Assembly (NCBI GenBank): GCA_015179025.1
Contig: WHUX01000214.1
Span: forward strand, 26,011-90,010
Direction of reading: 5' to 3'
Source: Terfezia claveryi
Taxonomy: Eukaryota > Ascomycota > Pezizomycetes > Pezizales > Pezizaceae
DNA length: 64,000 nt
Numbering within the stretch: position 1 is the first letter of the stretch; every line of letters begins with the position of its first letter. Of the stretch, positions 22,768 to 34,414 are shown piece after piece. A model generated the notes under the pieces. That model was not told the origin of the DNA. It searched no databases and saw only the letters and a program-made list of their open reading frames with translations. The position numbers and the translations under genes were made by a program.

Positions 22768-24000
22768 ACTCCATATATCCTTCCCAACGCACCCAATACT
22801 TGACTATTCCTCTATTCTTGCGGGAGTCCATGATGGATTTGACTTCAAAGATATCTAGTTCATCTTTGTCCATATCTTGTGGCTCGTCTCGTCGTCTGAA
22901 TAGTTTTAGGAGGGTAACATGAACAACATTATGCCATCATATGCCTTGTGGAACTTCGAGCCTGTATGCGTGTGAACCAATAGCTTCAATCACTTTGTAG
23001 GGACCTATCCACTTGCTAGTAAGGGAACGGTTGTTCCCAGCTCGTATCTGTAGGTTCCGGCGATCAACCAATACCCAGTCGTCAATAGCAAACCTGCGTG
23101 CCTTCTCGAGGTGTACAGCACTTCTTTTATGATTGATTTGCTTGAGGGTATCATGAATTTGGTTGTGCACAGTTGTCATTCGGTCTAGCCATTCTTCTGC
23201 AGCGAGGGAGGAGAATTCATAGTCATCTGAAAGGTGAATAGTGCGAGGGTCGAAGCCATACAGACTTCGGTAAGGGGAGTACTTATGGGTAGAGTGAACG
23301 GCAGTATTATAGGCAAACTCGGCTAAGGGTAGCCATCGTTTCCAACGAGCTTGCCTATAGTGACAGTAGATACGGAGGTACTGCTTAAGTGTTTGGACTG
23401 CTCGTTCAGCAAGTCCATCGGTCTGAGGGTGATAGGCAGTGGAGAGGCGGAGGGTTATATTGAGCTTTTGGTTAAGCTCCTTGAGGAATCTAGAAGCAAA
23501 CTATGGACCACGGTCAGAGGTGATATGTTGGGGAGGCCATAGAGTCTCCATATCTCGTTAATATAGGTGTTAGCAACATCGGATGCTGTCCATGTAGTCT
23601 TTGCCGGAATATAGTGTTGTACTTTTGTAAACCGGTCCGTGATAACGAGTATTGCATTGAAACATTCTGACTCTGGTAGCTCACCAACGAAGTCCATAGC
23701 TATTTCCTCAAATGGTCGTTCTCCAGTTGGCATCGGTACAACTTCATTTGCCTGCTATGCCTATCTGCCTTTGCTTTCTGACACTTAGTACATCCTGCTA
23801 CATAATTCGCAATATCTTTCTGCCACTTATCCCACGTAAAATTCTTGACACTAGCTCTTGAGTACGATGTCTTCCCCAATGTCCTGCCACTTGACTATCA
23901 TGGTGCTGTCTTAGCACTTCCAACTTAAACTCGGAGGGTATCACCCATAGTCCATCCTTCTTCTGCTATCCGGCCACATCTATTCCTTCCACTTCAATAT
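22661..24000 (-). pseudogene. GypB-2 integrase with chromodomain, frames broken
   Basis: From the upstream side: the zinc-binding CxxC (CTKC, about 23790), integrase core beginning EIAMDFVGELPES (about 23700), a frameshift near 23540 where the second catalytic Asp region is lost from the frame, GPY/F module KWIGPYKVIEAIGSHAYRL (about 22970-23030), and a C-terminal chromodomain (22661-22873) with YWVRWEGYMEFEDTWE. Integrase joins the DNA copy to the genome and the chromodomain is expected to bind histone marks. Order and spacing match chromoviruses. In-frame interruptions make this copy inactive unless complemented. Confidence 0.85.
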
Positions 24001-25910
24001 CTTCGGCTTCCTCTTCATCCTCTTCTCCAAGTACCATTAGCTGTCCATCTTCGAAAAATCTAGCATCCATGCCGGATTTCTCTTCCCTTGAACGTCTAGA
24101 CAGGCCATCAGGCTTCCCATCTTCGAACCGGGTTTGTAGTGAATATTGTAGATGAACTTAGACATGTGGAGGTACCAGGTAGCTTGATGGGAGTTGAGCT
24201 TCTATTTGGTGTTGAAATATTGTAACCCTTGGTGGTCTGTATAGACGTTCACTGAAACGCCAACCAACCAATCTCGCCACTTCCGGAAGCAATCCACAAT
24301 TGCAAACAACTCTTTATCATGGATGGGCCAGTTGCATTGAGCTGCGGAAGGGTTTTTGCATGGTATTCAACAGGATGAAGCTGCTTTCCTCCATTGACAA
24401 TATGATACTGAGAGAGGATACCAGCGATAGCTTGGTTGCTAGCATCAGTCTCAATGATTGTCTCGAGTTGTCTGTCAAACTGTGTGAGGATAGGAGCAGT
24501 GAGGAATCGTTCCCGAGGTCATCAAAGGCTTGCTGTTGCTAGTGTCCCCAACTGAAAGAAACATCTTTCGTTAAGTCGATTAGGGACGTGCCTTTGCACT
24601 ATAGTTGGCAATAAATCGACGGTAGTAATTAGCGAAGCCTAGGAATGCTTGAACCTCTTTCTTCTTAGTAGGAATAGGCCACTTTGACATGGTTTCGAGC
24701 TTGGAGGGATCCATTTGGACATGTTGACCATTGATAATATGACCGAGGAATAAGGTCTCCTGGACATGGAACTCAGACTTCATAAGATTAACAGCTAACC
24801 CATGTTGGATGCATTGCTGAAGAACGTTTTCGACTATTCGTTGATGTTCTTCCTCTGTCTCACCTCCATAGATGAGTATGTCGTCCAAGTACCAGATACA
24901 TCCTTCCATATCCTTGAAGATCGTATCTATCATCTCTTGAAATGTAGCGGGGGTATTGGTCAACCCAAATGGCATCACAGTATACTCAAATAGTCCCTTT
25001 TTCGTCCTGAACGCTGTCTTCCACTCATCTCCTAGTGCAATCCTAATGAGGTTATACCCATTTTTGAGGTCCAATCGTGTGAACCATTTACCTCTACGAG
25101 TTCTATCAAGTAAGTCGGAGATGAGAGGGAGTGGGTATTTGTTTGGCACTGTGAGACAGTTAAGGGCTCGGTAATCGACACATAGCCTTAAAGATCCATC
25201 TTTTTTTCAAACAAATAGGATGGGAGCACCAGCGGAGGAGCGTGATCATCGGACTTTGGTAGTAGGAAGGTTTCCATCAAGGTACTTCTGGAGTGCTTCG
25301 TCTTCTTCCCATTTGGTCTTGTAGATAGTCCTGAATAGTATCTTTATGGTTGGGTCTTGGAGAGGGATTTCATGGTCACATGGCTTGTGTTCAGGAAGTC
25401 TAGCTGCCTGTTCTGCAGTAAAGCAATGTGCGTAACGAGAGTATCGTTCGCTTGCGTCAATAATAAGCACAATCTCGCCATCCTCTAGTGGCTCTTCAAC
25501 TTCAAGAACAGAAACAGTAGGAATCCATCTAACAGAGCACGGAATAACCAAACCTGTAGAGACCTGTCTCAGGCACCTGTCCTGAGTATCCACCGAGAAT
25601 CCATTTTCTTCTAACCAAGACAAACCCAAAATAACATCCTTCTTCCCAATATCCAAAACTTCGGCATCCATTTTAAACTTACCCAAAAAACGAGAAGAGG
25701 AGTCCAACATATCAAACCTAGTATTAACTACATATTTTCCACCAGAAATTCGAGATCTATCTCCTTGTCTAACCCTAACTTCCCTAGCCCTTTTCCAAAT
25801 TCCTAACTTAACTGCCAGTCTTTTCCCAACAATTGGAGCACTAGCTCCACAGTCTACTACTGCTTCAACTTCTTCCCCAGCAATAAAAATCCGGACCGTC
25901 AGGAGAGGTG
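24001..25910 (-). pseudogene. GypB-2 protease, reverse transcriptase and RNase H
   Basis: Protease: the motif VDCGASAPIVGK near 25840 and ILGLSWLEENGF near 25610. RT: open frame 24580-25149 with [12 protein letters not shown] and intact catalytic box YLDDILIY (about 24880), ending in the [12 protein letters not shown] block. One frame interruption lies near 25210-25245, between PTTKVR and the [10 protein letters not shown] block. RNase H occupies about 24040-24560 with several breaks. It reverse-transcribes element RNA in virus-like particles. Catalytic RT residues are kept, unlike the GypA-a, -b and -c copies. Confidence 0.88.
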
Positions 25911-25974
25911 AATGTCTAGGAGTACGTCCGACGGTAGATGATGTACTCCTTACTCGTTTCCCGACTCTTCTCCT

Positions 25975-27675
25975 TCAGAACCAAGCTCTGTAATCCGAAG
26001 TTTCCTTTATTTGTTCGAGCTTTCTTGTTGGCTGGTACAAGCGCCTGGCTTGTACTAGTGGTAGTTTTCGGTTTATAGGAATAAGGTTCAGAGGCATGCT
26101 TCCATATGTACACTCTTTTGCCTTATGATCGATTCTCCCACATTTCACACATCGTCCTTCCTGTATTCTGCTTTTATATATTGGAGAGGGGATGCGAGTA
26201 TTATTGTAGGAGGTAGGAGCTGTTCCTCGGAGTTGTGTTCCTATATCTAAGGGGCGCTTCCTGGTTGTTGATGGGGCAGCGGCAGTTTGGCGGTTTCGGC
26301 TCTGGAATTCAGTACTGATGATATCCATCTCGATAAGTTTCTGTCTCCATTGATGTGGAAGGTGCGAAGGTTTTCGTAGTGAGCCATTGATTTGCGGAGT
26401 TCATGGGAAGGTTGGAGATTATAATATTGATGACCTGCATCTCGGATAGTTTGGCATAATTGTTAAGCCTATCTACCTCCGTTAGATAATCCAAGATAGA
26501 ACCAGTCTTTTTTAATGCTGCTAGGTCATGATACGCTCGATCTGCCTGGTAGTGGTCCCCATAATATAGTTCCATGGCTTCCTTAACCTCCTTCCAAGTA
26601 TGATACTTAACTCAGTTAGCCTTCCACCAATTAATGCTTTTCCATCCATTGATAACCCAACATATGCTAGCTTCTGGTCTTCATTTCGGGTGAGAGTAAT
26701 GAGAAAGTAATCGTCCATTTGAAGGATCCAGCCTTGAGATGCGTTCGTTCTCCTTGAATTTATTCGGGGGTGGTGCTTTGCCTGCTATCTGCTTATCTTC
26801 AAAGATTCCTAGTCCTACTGGAGGTGGAAGTGGAGGAGTGGGATCTCTGGGTCGTCTTTGTTCGACTGGTGGTGGAGGGGTGGTGGTATACCTCCTGCTG
26901 CTTGCTCGAGTCTTTGTGCTGTATTTGCTGGAGGTGTATAGGCTGAGGAGCCTGTACCCGACGTTCTACCCTTTCAAGTCGGTCTTGAAAGTTAGTGAAT
27001 TGTCCTTTCATACTACTGATTTGTCCTTCAATACTAGCAAACCGTTGCTGGTATTGATCATTGTAGAAGTCAGCTTGTCCCTTGAGATATCGAAGGTTGT
27101 GGTGGATTGTCTGGAATTCTTTTGTTGGTTTGTTTGTCCAGAAATAATAAGATTCTGGATTTGTATGAGTGCACTTTGCGTATCATTCGATAGTTGTGCA
27201 TGTTTGTTGGCAGTAGCATTAGCTGTATTCTGGATATCTGCTGCACTTCGCTGAATGAACTCGGTATGTGCTGTCTGTGTCTGTTGTAGCTGTTGTACCT
27301 GTGTGAGTGCAGCTTGCTTTTCTGCCTCTAAACGCTGAACTTGTGCCTTCATGGCAGCGTATCCAGGATCAACGGGAGTCTGGTAGCGAGCTGCTGGCGC
27401 TTGCCCTTAGTGGAGGGTCCTGGATTATTAGATGGAGCTACTGATGGGGCAACTGATCGTATGATAGGTTCAGGGAGGAGGAGGATATTGATCCGAGTCC
27501 TATTTGTTGACGGGGGGTGCCCCAGCATTCCTGAAATTGTGGAATCTGAGAAGAGGGAGCATAGTATTGCTCGATGAATTGTTCAGCTCGTTGCTGTGCT
27601 CGACAACACTATCATTGTCGTGTCAGCCATAGGCTCATCAGAGGCTTCACCAAGTAATCCTCTCAACATCGACAT
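25975..27675 (-). pseudogene. GypB-2 gag, broken into several frames
   Basis: The likely start codon is at 27675 (MSMLRGLL...), about 60 bp from the 5' LTR. A Gln-rich helical segment (27008-27352, e.g. VQQLQQTQTAHTEF) is followed by Pro-rich sequence, the capsid-like block (26309-26718, with LDYLTEVDRLNNYAKLSE) and a complete CCHC knuckle CVKCGRIDHKAKEC (about 26115-26160). Frame changes near 27570, 27000, 26730 and 26310 split it. Gag packages RNA; the knuckle binds nucleic acid. Confidence 0.82.
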
Positions 27676-27733
27676 AGTTGTAGAGGATTGTAGGGTGTTG
27701 GTGTCTATAGAGGTGTATAGACAAGCGGTGTAA

Positions 27734-28349
27734 TGTTACAGTCGAGCTGTAACTACGAGAATACTTCGGGGAAAGGGATAGATAGTAGCGGAGTAAAGTA
27801 TAAACGCAGCTATAACTCGGGTGTAATGCGAACTCGATAAGAGTAAAGCTATATGAGACTTAGAACACCGCTTGGGTCTTATTGTATTAACTATATAAAA
27901 GCGGTAGCTTATATAGAAGCATTGATCTGATAACCTGTTATCAGATCTGACAACACTTCCTATAATGGCTTAGTAGCACTAACGTCAGGTAGTTGTCTAG
28001 AACAGGAAGACGCTTCCTGTTTAGGAACTCTGCAGGCTGACATACATTGATTAGGCAGCCCGAACTACAACGCTTTGCAGTCAGGCTGTCTTACAGGAGA
28101 TAAGCTTGAATACAATGAATAATAACATAGGAATATCATATATTAGAATATCATAGAAACACACTGAAGAGAATACATGCACGAGATCCAATATCAGAGA
28201 ACACACACTTCCTTTACCCAATCCCTTTAACGTCTGTACTCCCGACGTACTACCCACATTTGTATGGGTGATCAGGCCATCACAGTCAGCAATGTAGTAG
28301 GGTATTGGTTATCCCGGTGGAGGGTAGGTCTCTTACTTGAGTCGTAACA
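27734..28349 (-). repeat. GypB-2 5' LTR
   Basis: 616 bp, TGTTACAGTCG...GTCGTAACA. In element orientation it starts TGTTACGAC and ends CTGTAACA, then TTACACCGCTTGTC. No TGG-type primer site follows directly, so the primer is unclear. The right flank is the ATCAG duplication. Confidence 0.93.
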
Positions 28350-31300
28350 ATCAGCTCATATAGATTGTGGTACTTTAGGAATAGCATTTATTGACCAGAC
28401 CTTCATCAGTAAAAACTCTATACCAACCTCCAAGCTAAAGACCCCCCGCCTTCTTGATGTCATTGACGACCGCCATATCTCTTCTGGGGCGATTACCGAC
28501 CTCGTGTACCTGCCCAGTGTCATGGGTGATCACTCGGAAGATCTCCCAATATTCATAACTAAGCTAAAGTATCCAATTGTCCTTTGGATCCCCTGGCTTA
28601 GGATGCATGATGTATTAGTCAGCTTCAGCTCTTACATATGGCAATTCAATAGCCCTTATTGCAAAAAACACTATGGAGATCCAAAAAACAGTATCACTGG
28701 GCTGTACACATTGCTACCCCTAATAATCTACTCGACTCAGGTGGTACTCCTGCTTACATACATCAATGCCCCCATTTCCCTTGTTACTCCTGTTCCCCCA
28801 ATTTCCCCGATATTCCTCGCCCCCACAAAACCCCTGAATATTCACTTTATTAGAGTAGGGGCCTTCATTTATCTCACTAGGAGGTATAAGCTCAAGGTGC
28901 ATACCCTCTCAATTTATAAGATCAATCTAGAAATTAATAAGACAAGGCATAAGGAGGAGTGGAAATCCTTAGTTCTGAATGAGTACCATGATTTTATTAA
29001 TTTGTTTTCAGAGAAGGTTGCAGAAAAGCTTGCCCCCAATTGACCATATGACTACATAATCCCACAGATTGAAGTAAAAACTCCCCCTTATGGCCCCCTT
29101 TATAGAATGTCCCGAAAGGAATTAGAGGCCCTGAAGAAGTACTTGGAGGAGAACTTGAATAAGAACTTCATTTGGCATAGCTCTTCTCCAGCAGGTGCTC
29201 CTGTACAGTTCGTGAAGAAATTGGATGGCTCTCTTCTATTGTGTTTTGATTACTAGGGCATATACGAGATAACGGTCAGAAATACGTACCCCCTACTCCT
29301 AATTCAAGAGACATTAGCCAGGCTCTCCAAGGCCAAATAGTTCACCAAACTAGATTTGAGAGGGGCTTACAACCTGGTATGGATCGCCAAGGGGGAGGAA
29401 TGGAAAACTACCTTCCAAATACGATATAGCCATTTTGAGTATAATATGATGTCTTTTGGCCTAACCAATGCTCCTGCCTCCTTCTAGCACTTCATCAAGG
29501 TCACCTTGCGAGACTTCCTTGATGTGTTCTATACAGCTTACCTAGACAATATCCTCATATACTCAGACTTCCTAGTGAAACACAAAGTCCATATGAAGCA
29601 GGTGCTAGAGAAGCTGGAGAAGGCCAAATTATACCTAAAACTGGAGAAATACGAGTTTCATATTCAGGAGGTCAAGTATCTGGAGTTAATCATCACTACA
29701 GAAGGTATCAGGATGTACCCCACTAAGGTTACCACTGTCCAGGAATGGAAAACCCTAGCAAATCTCAAGAACGTCCAAACCTTCCTGGAGTTCGCTAACT
29801 TTTACCGGCGGTTCATTCTAGGGTATTTGAAGATCATAGTCTCCCTCACCAGCCTAACCAAAATAGAACAGGTGTTTCGACTGGAATCCAAAAGCCCAAT
29901 CTGCTTTCCAAAACTTGAAGGAAATCTTGTACTCAGTACCGATCCTCGCCCATTTCAACCCTGATTAGAAGTATGTTGTCAAAACCAATGCTTCAGACTA
30001 TGTTTCTATGGGAATCCTATCCCAGAACAACAATAATGGGATCCTCCATCCTGTGGCCTACTTCTCAAAAAAACACTTCCAGGCTGTGTGCAATTATGAG
30101 ATTTATGACAAAGAACTGATGGCCATTGTATGTACTTTCGAGGAATGGAGGCCACACCTAGAGTCAGCCAAGAGGATTATCGAGGTACTGTCCGATCATA
30201 AGAACCTCGAGTATTTCACCACCACTAAACTACTTAACCAATGGCAGGCTAGGTAGTCGGAGTTCTTGTCTCACTTCAATTTCAAGATCAAATACCGGTC
30301 AGGAAAGGCTGGGGGGAAACTGGATACCTTGACAAGGAGATCAGGAGATCTCCCTAAGGGGGGGATGAAAGACTAAAATACCAAAATCAGGTGATATTGA
30401 AGCCCGAAAACCTCAATCTAGTGGCCAATGTCATTGTTGAAGCTGAGGCTAATGCGAAGGCTGATTCGGAAGCTGAAGCTGAGGCTAATGCTAAAGCTGA
30501 GGCTAATGCTAAAGCTAAGGCTAATGCTGAGGCTGAGGCTAATGGGGAGGCTAAGGCGAGAGCTGACCTCCGACAACTAGTGAGACAGGCATGCGAGAAT
30601 GACCCTCTGGCCAAGGAAATTATCGCCGTAGTGGATTCTGGCCAGCACTACCACCCCAAGATCTCCCTGGCCGAGTGTACCATCCAGGAGAGCCTCTTAT
30701 ACTACTGCAAACGGCTCTATGTACCAGAAGGAGGAGAGTTAAGGCTGAGGCTGATCGAGGAGCACTATGACAACTTGGTGGTAGGTCACCCTGTAGTGGC
30801 CAAAATGCTAGAGCTTCTTTCTAGGGAGTATACCTGAATTGACTAGTGAAAGGATGTGGAGCGGTACCTCTGGAATTGCCATGTATGCAAATGGGCTAAG
30901 CCTGTCTGCCATGCCCCATATGGCACTCTGAAGTCCTTGGATATTTCTGATCGGCCATGGCTATACCTGACCATGGATTTCATGACAGGATTGCTAGAAG
31001 ACTCAGGATTTAATGCCATCCTGATGGTGGTGGACGGGTTGACAAAGATGAGGCATGTCCTACCTTGTCGGGACACTTGTTATGCTCAGGAGCTGGCTAA
31101 CCTCTACCTTAATAACGTGTTCTGGTATCACGGCCTCCCCGAATCCATTGTGTCTGACCATGGCTCTTAGTTCATCTTGAACTTTTAGAGAGCCTTCTGT
31201 AAGCTTCTAAGGGTTAAAGTGCATTTGTCCACAGCATATTACCCCTAGACCAATGAGCAATCAGAGAGGATGAATGCCATTATGGAGTAATGTCTATGGA

Positions 31301-32258
31301 CCTTTGTCAATTACCAGTAGGATAACTGGGTTTCGTTGCTGGCCACCTGCGAAGTTTGCCGTAAACAACCAGTTCTCGGAATCCTCCAAAACCTTACCTT
31401 TCCTAGCTAACTATGGTTGGCACCCCCAGTTCATAGATGCCCTAGCGTCCCCGAAAAAGCCCAACCCCCAGCTAAGAAGTTCGCGGTTGAGATCGCAGAA
31501 CTCCACTATACCCTAAAAGCCGAGATGGGATATACACAAGCCAGGCAAGCTGAGTATGCCAATGGATCACAGCTGCCAGCCCCCAGATACCAGCCAGGGG
31601 ACAAGGTGTGGCTTTCCAGCCGGCACTTCTGGACAGAGTGGCCATCTCGCAAACTCGACCATAAGTTCTTGGGTCCATTTGAGGTATTGGCTGCTTTAGG
31701 TACTCATGCCTATCGACTGAGGTTCCCTAAGGACATCAAATACTACCTGGTTGTCCATATCTTGGAGATCGAGCCCGCTGTGGAGGACTCTCTTCCAGGA
31801 CAGAAACACCCACCACCCCCTCCCATGTTTATTGAAGGTGAGGAGGAATGGGAGGTTGAGGAGGTACTAGACTTGCAGAAGAGGTATGGGCGTTTGCAGT
31901 ATAAGGTCAAATGGCTAGGGAATAAGGAGGCTACTTGGCAACCTCCAGAGGACTTGGAGAATACGCAGGATTTGGTGGCCCTGTTCCACCAGCATTACCT
32001 AAGAAAGCCTCGCCCAATAGAATGATGTTGTGCCTTTTGAGAGTAATATGGTGGGGCCTATCCGACTATCATTCTGCTCAGTCTTCTCATTCTTCTCGTT
32101 CTTCTTGTTCTTCTCGTTCTTCTCGTTCTTCTCATTCTTCTTGTTGTTCAGAGTTGAGGTCCTTGTCATTGCCTTTGTTATTGTTTCCTGTGTTGATTTT
32201 GCCGATTATCATGCCCAGGCCTCCTAGTCGCTTGAGCTCCAGCCTAAAGGGGGAATAG
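28350..32258 (+). pseudogene. GypA-c pol: protease to chromodomain, moderately decayed
   Basis: Resumes exactly where 21749 stopped, after duplicated ATCAG. Protease continues with DCGTLGIAFIDQTFIS (about 28370). RT covers about 29060-29830 with box YLDNILIYSD (second Asp replaced). RNase H runs to about 30330. A repetitive Ala/Glu/Lys/Asn linker (30430-30570) precedes H2C2 and integrase (30570-31440), followed by GPY/F (about 31660) and a chromodomain with QYKVKWLGNKEATWQPPEDLE (about 31895), ending at the TGA near 32023. Most lesions are TAG/TGA replacing Gln, Trp or Arg. A TTCTTCTCG-type microsatellite (32085-32150) and a purine tract precede the LTR. Confidence 0.87.
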
Positions 32259-32779
32259 TGTCACAACTATGTACTCAGTTATCTTTGTCAACACCTGCAA
32301 TCGCAGGTGATGGGTTATTGTTATTGTTGCCTTTATCATCACCTGCGATCGCAGGTGATAGGTTATCATTACCTTACTTAGCTTCCGAGATAGGGATCTT
32401 GGGAAGCTTATTCCTTCTGTTGCCTTGACCCAGAATTATGTATATATAGCCCCTGTCTCTTGTACTGTTGTTGGATCCCTAACAATGTCTTGTATATCCA
32501 ATATAGGACCTTGCCTCTGCCAGCGCTTGTGCCCCTCCCCTGTGCACCCCTTTGTCTCATGAACAGCTCTGCAGCACAGTGACCTCCCTCTGACACATGT
32601 GGCAACTGCCTCCGCTTGTCTCGTGCCCTTTGCTCTCTGCTTCTCTTACCTCTTGCCATTGCCCTCTGTCCTAGCCTTCCCCTAGTTATACACGTAGTGT
32701 TCCTACATGTGTCTTACTCTAGCCCTGCCCTTATCCTAGTGTACCCCTTAGTTGCCTTGTCCCTAGAGCTGTCATTACA
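32259..32779 (+). repeat. GypA-c 3' LTR (521 bp)
   Basis: Starts TGTCACAACTATG and ends GTCATTACA. It carries two copies of the CACCTGC(A/G)ATCGCAGGTG palindrome (about 32291-32313 and 32338-32359). It is followed by ATTGT (32780-32784), the inverse of ACAAT that flanks the matching 522-bp LTR at 39047. Confidence 0.87.
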
Positions 32780-33918
32780 ATTGTTGTGGCGATATTCCTT
32801 CTCTTCTTGTGTTAGACAGGGCCTTCCTAATAATAAATCTATGTGGGTGGTGCCACCAGCCACAAGGGATAGGTGGGCTGGCTTATTAGCCATAGCTTAG
32901 ATCTGAGTGCTTGGGTTCTGGGGTCATGGTTGCTGCATTTGGCTCTGAGAGTGCTGTACTTTCACAGGCCGATAGGTACTAGAGGCGCTAGTCTGGACTC
33001 TCAACCTAGCTAATTTTTTCTACATCTTCGATGCCTGATCAATATATTTGTGGAGAGTTTTAATATCTAGACATTACAGAAGGGCCTTTTTGAGCTCAAT
33101 ATTGAGGCCTTCCTTGAATTGTTTCTACTTCACCCAATTATTCTACTCCACCTCTGCTGCCAACCTTGAGAATTTAGCTACATATGTTGAGAGGTCATAT
33201 CCTCTCTGTTTTAATTCTTGGAGAGCACGAGTTGCCATACCTATGGGATCTTGGTCTCTAAAAGTACAGTCCAAGATTATGTATAAAGCAACGATGTTAA
33301 GGAGGTTGAAGTGGTCATTGAGCATATAGGGTTGGACCTGATCCAAAGCTATGCTCTCTAGTAGGCCATATACATAGGCTAATCGGTGCTGAACAGTAGG
33401 GAACTTTGCAGCATCCCCATTCAGTTTGATCTTGATGGAATTTTTCCAGGCTTTCAGGCAAGTCCTATCACTATTAAACTTCAGTGGGGTGGAGAGATCC
33501 TGGGTTTTGGGTGCCTAGGATACTTAGGGTGCTGGAGCTGCTTGGCTTCTAATTATGTACAGGGCCCTATTTAGAGTCTAGATAGTTCTTCTTTTGTTGA
33601 TTATGGCATTCTGAGCAGTCGTGAGGTTGCTTTAGTAGGAGGCGAGGTCAGTCTAATATCAGAGGAGGTCTTCAGTGAGTATCGTTACATTGTCATTAGT
33701 TCTGGTCAGTTTTTGTTGGCCTTCATGTATGGCTGATTTCAGTCATTGGCCTACGGCATCCGCGGCAAAGTATATGTCAATAATAGTCTTGCAAAAACTG
33801 CCGAAGTCGGCCTAGTTTATAGGAATAGACAGGGCTTACTAGGCTCGAAATCTGGTAGTGAGAGTGGAGTCTTAGGTAGCTATTGAGTATACTAGTTGAT
33901 CAGAGTGATCTAACGTTG
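32780..33918 (-). pseudogene. GypA-b gag, minus strand, decayed
   Basis: Read leftward from the LTR: a poorly conserved N-terminal part, then the block homologous to LPTLPKFNGD..AWKNS (about 33440-33500), an open piece at 33143-33346 containing MDQVQPYMLNDHFNL and LSTYVAKFSRLAAEVE, and the region before the zinc knuckle ending CGCCACAACAAT at 32780. It stops exactly at the gag position where the plus-strand copy at 39048 starts (ACAATGGGTTG). The two are therefore the halves of one element, now in opposite orientation. Confidence 0.78.
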
Positions 33919-34414
33919 TATAACGTGGGCTCTGAGGATAAGGCGACCAAGGGGTAAGCTAGAGAGAAGGCAGAGGCTAGGGCAAAACATACATAGGAAG
34001 GCTATATATATGACGAGAGGAAGGCTGGGATAGGGCAAGGGTAGGAGGTAAGAAGCAAGAACAAGAGACACGCAGAAGTGATTGCCACATATGTTAGAGG
34101 GAGGCAGCTGTGCTGCAGAGCTGTTTCACAAGATAAGGAGGTGCACAAGAGAGGTGCACAAGCACTAGGAGAAGTAAGGTCCTGTATTAGGTATATAAGA
34201 TGTTGGATAGGGATCCAATGAGAGGGCAGAGAGAGCAAGCTATATATACAGGCTTCCTTCCTGGCCATAGCTATCGCAAGGAATAAGGTCCCCAAGACCT
34301 CTTATCTCAGGAGCCGAAAAAATAACGATATCACCTGTATCATAGATAATACCAGAAGGAATAACAAATAACAATAATAAGGTCAGGGTAGGCTAGGAAG
34401 GGACGGTTGTGACA
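33919..34414 (-). repeat. GypA-b 5' LTR (496 bp)
   Basis: In minus orientation TGTCACAACCGTCCC...GTTATA. The length is identical to the LTR at 56278-56773, and both share the variant CCTGACCTCGTTATTGTTATTTG-like start that differs from the 521- and 620-bp LTRs. It is flanked at 34415-34419 by GTCGA (TCGAC in element orientation). Confidence 0.85.

Larger units (their letters stand above)
21750..28349 (-). mobile_element. GypB-2: complete Ty3/Gypsy chromovirus (6600 bp)
   Basis: Two 616-bp LTRs flank gag-pol on the minus strand in the order gag, protease, RT, RNase H, integrase, chromodomain. Exact five-base duplications ATCAG (21745-21749 and 28350-28354) mark insertion into GypA-c protease. 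The two LTRs differ at roughly fifteen positions by eye, so the insertion is old enough to have diverged slightly. Reading frames contain several stops and shifts but remain easy to recognise. It is far less decayed than its host. Confidence 0.93.

Noticed and set aside
30387..30614. 75-codon minus-strand Ala/Leu/Ser-rich frame (similar at 41504-41689)
   Set aside because: Antisense shadow of the in-frame repeat in the GypA linker.
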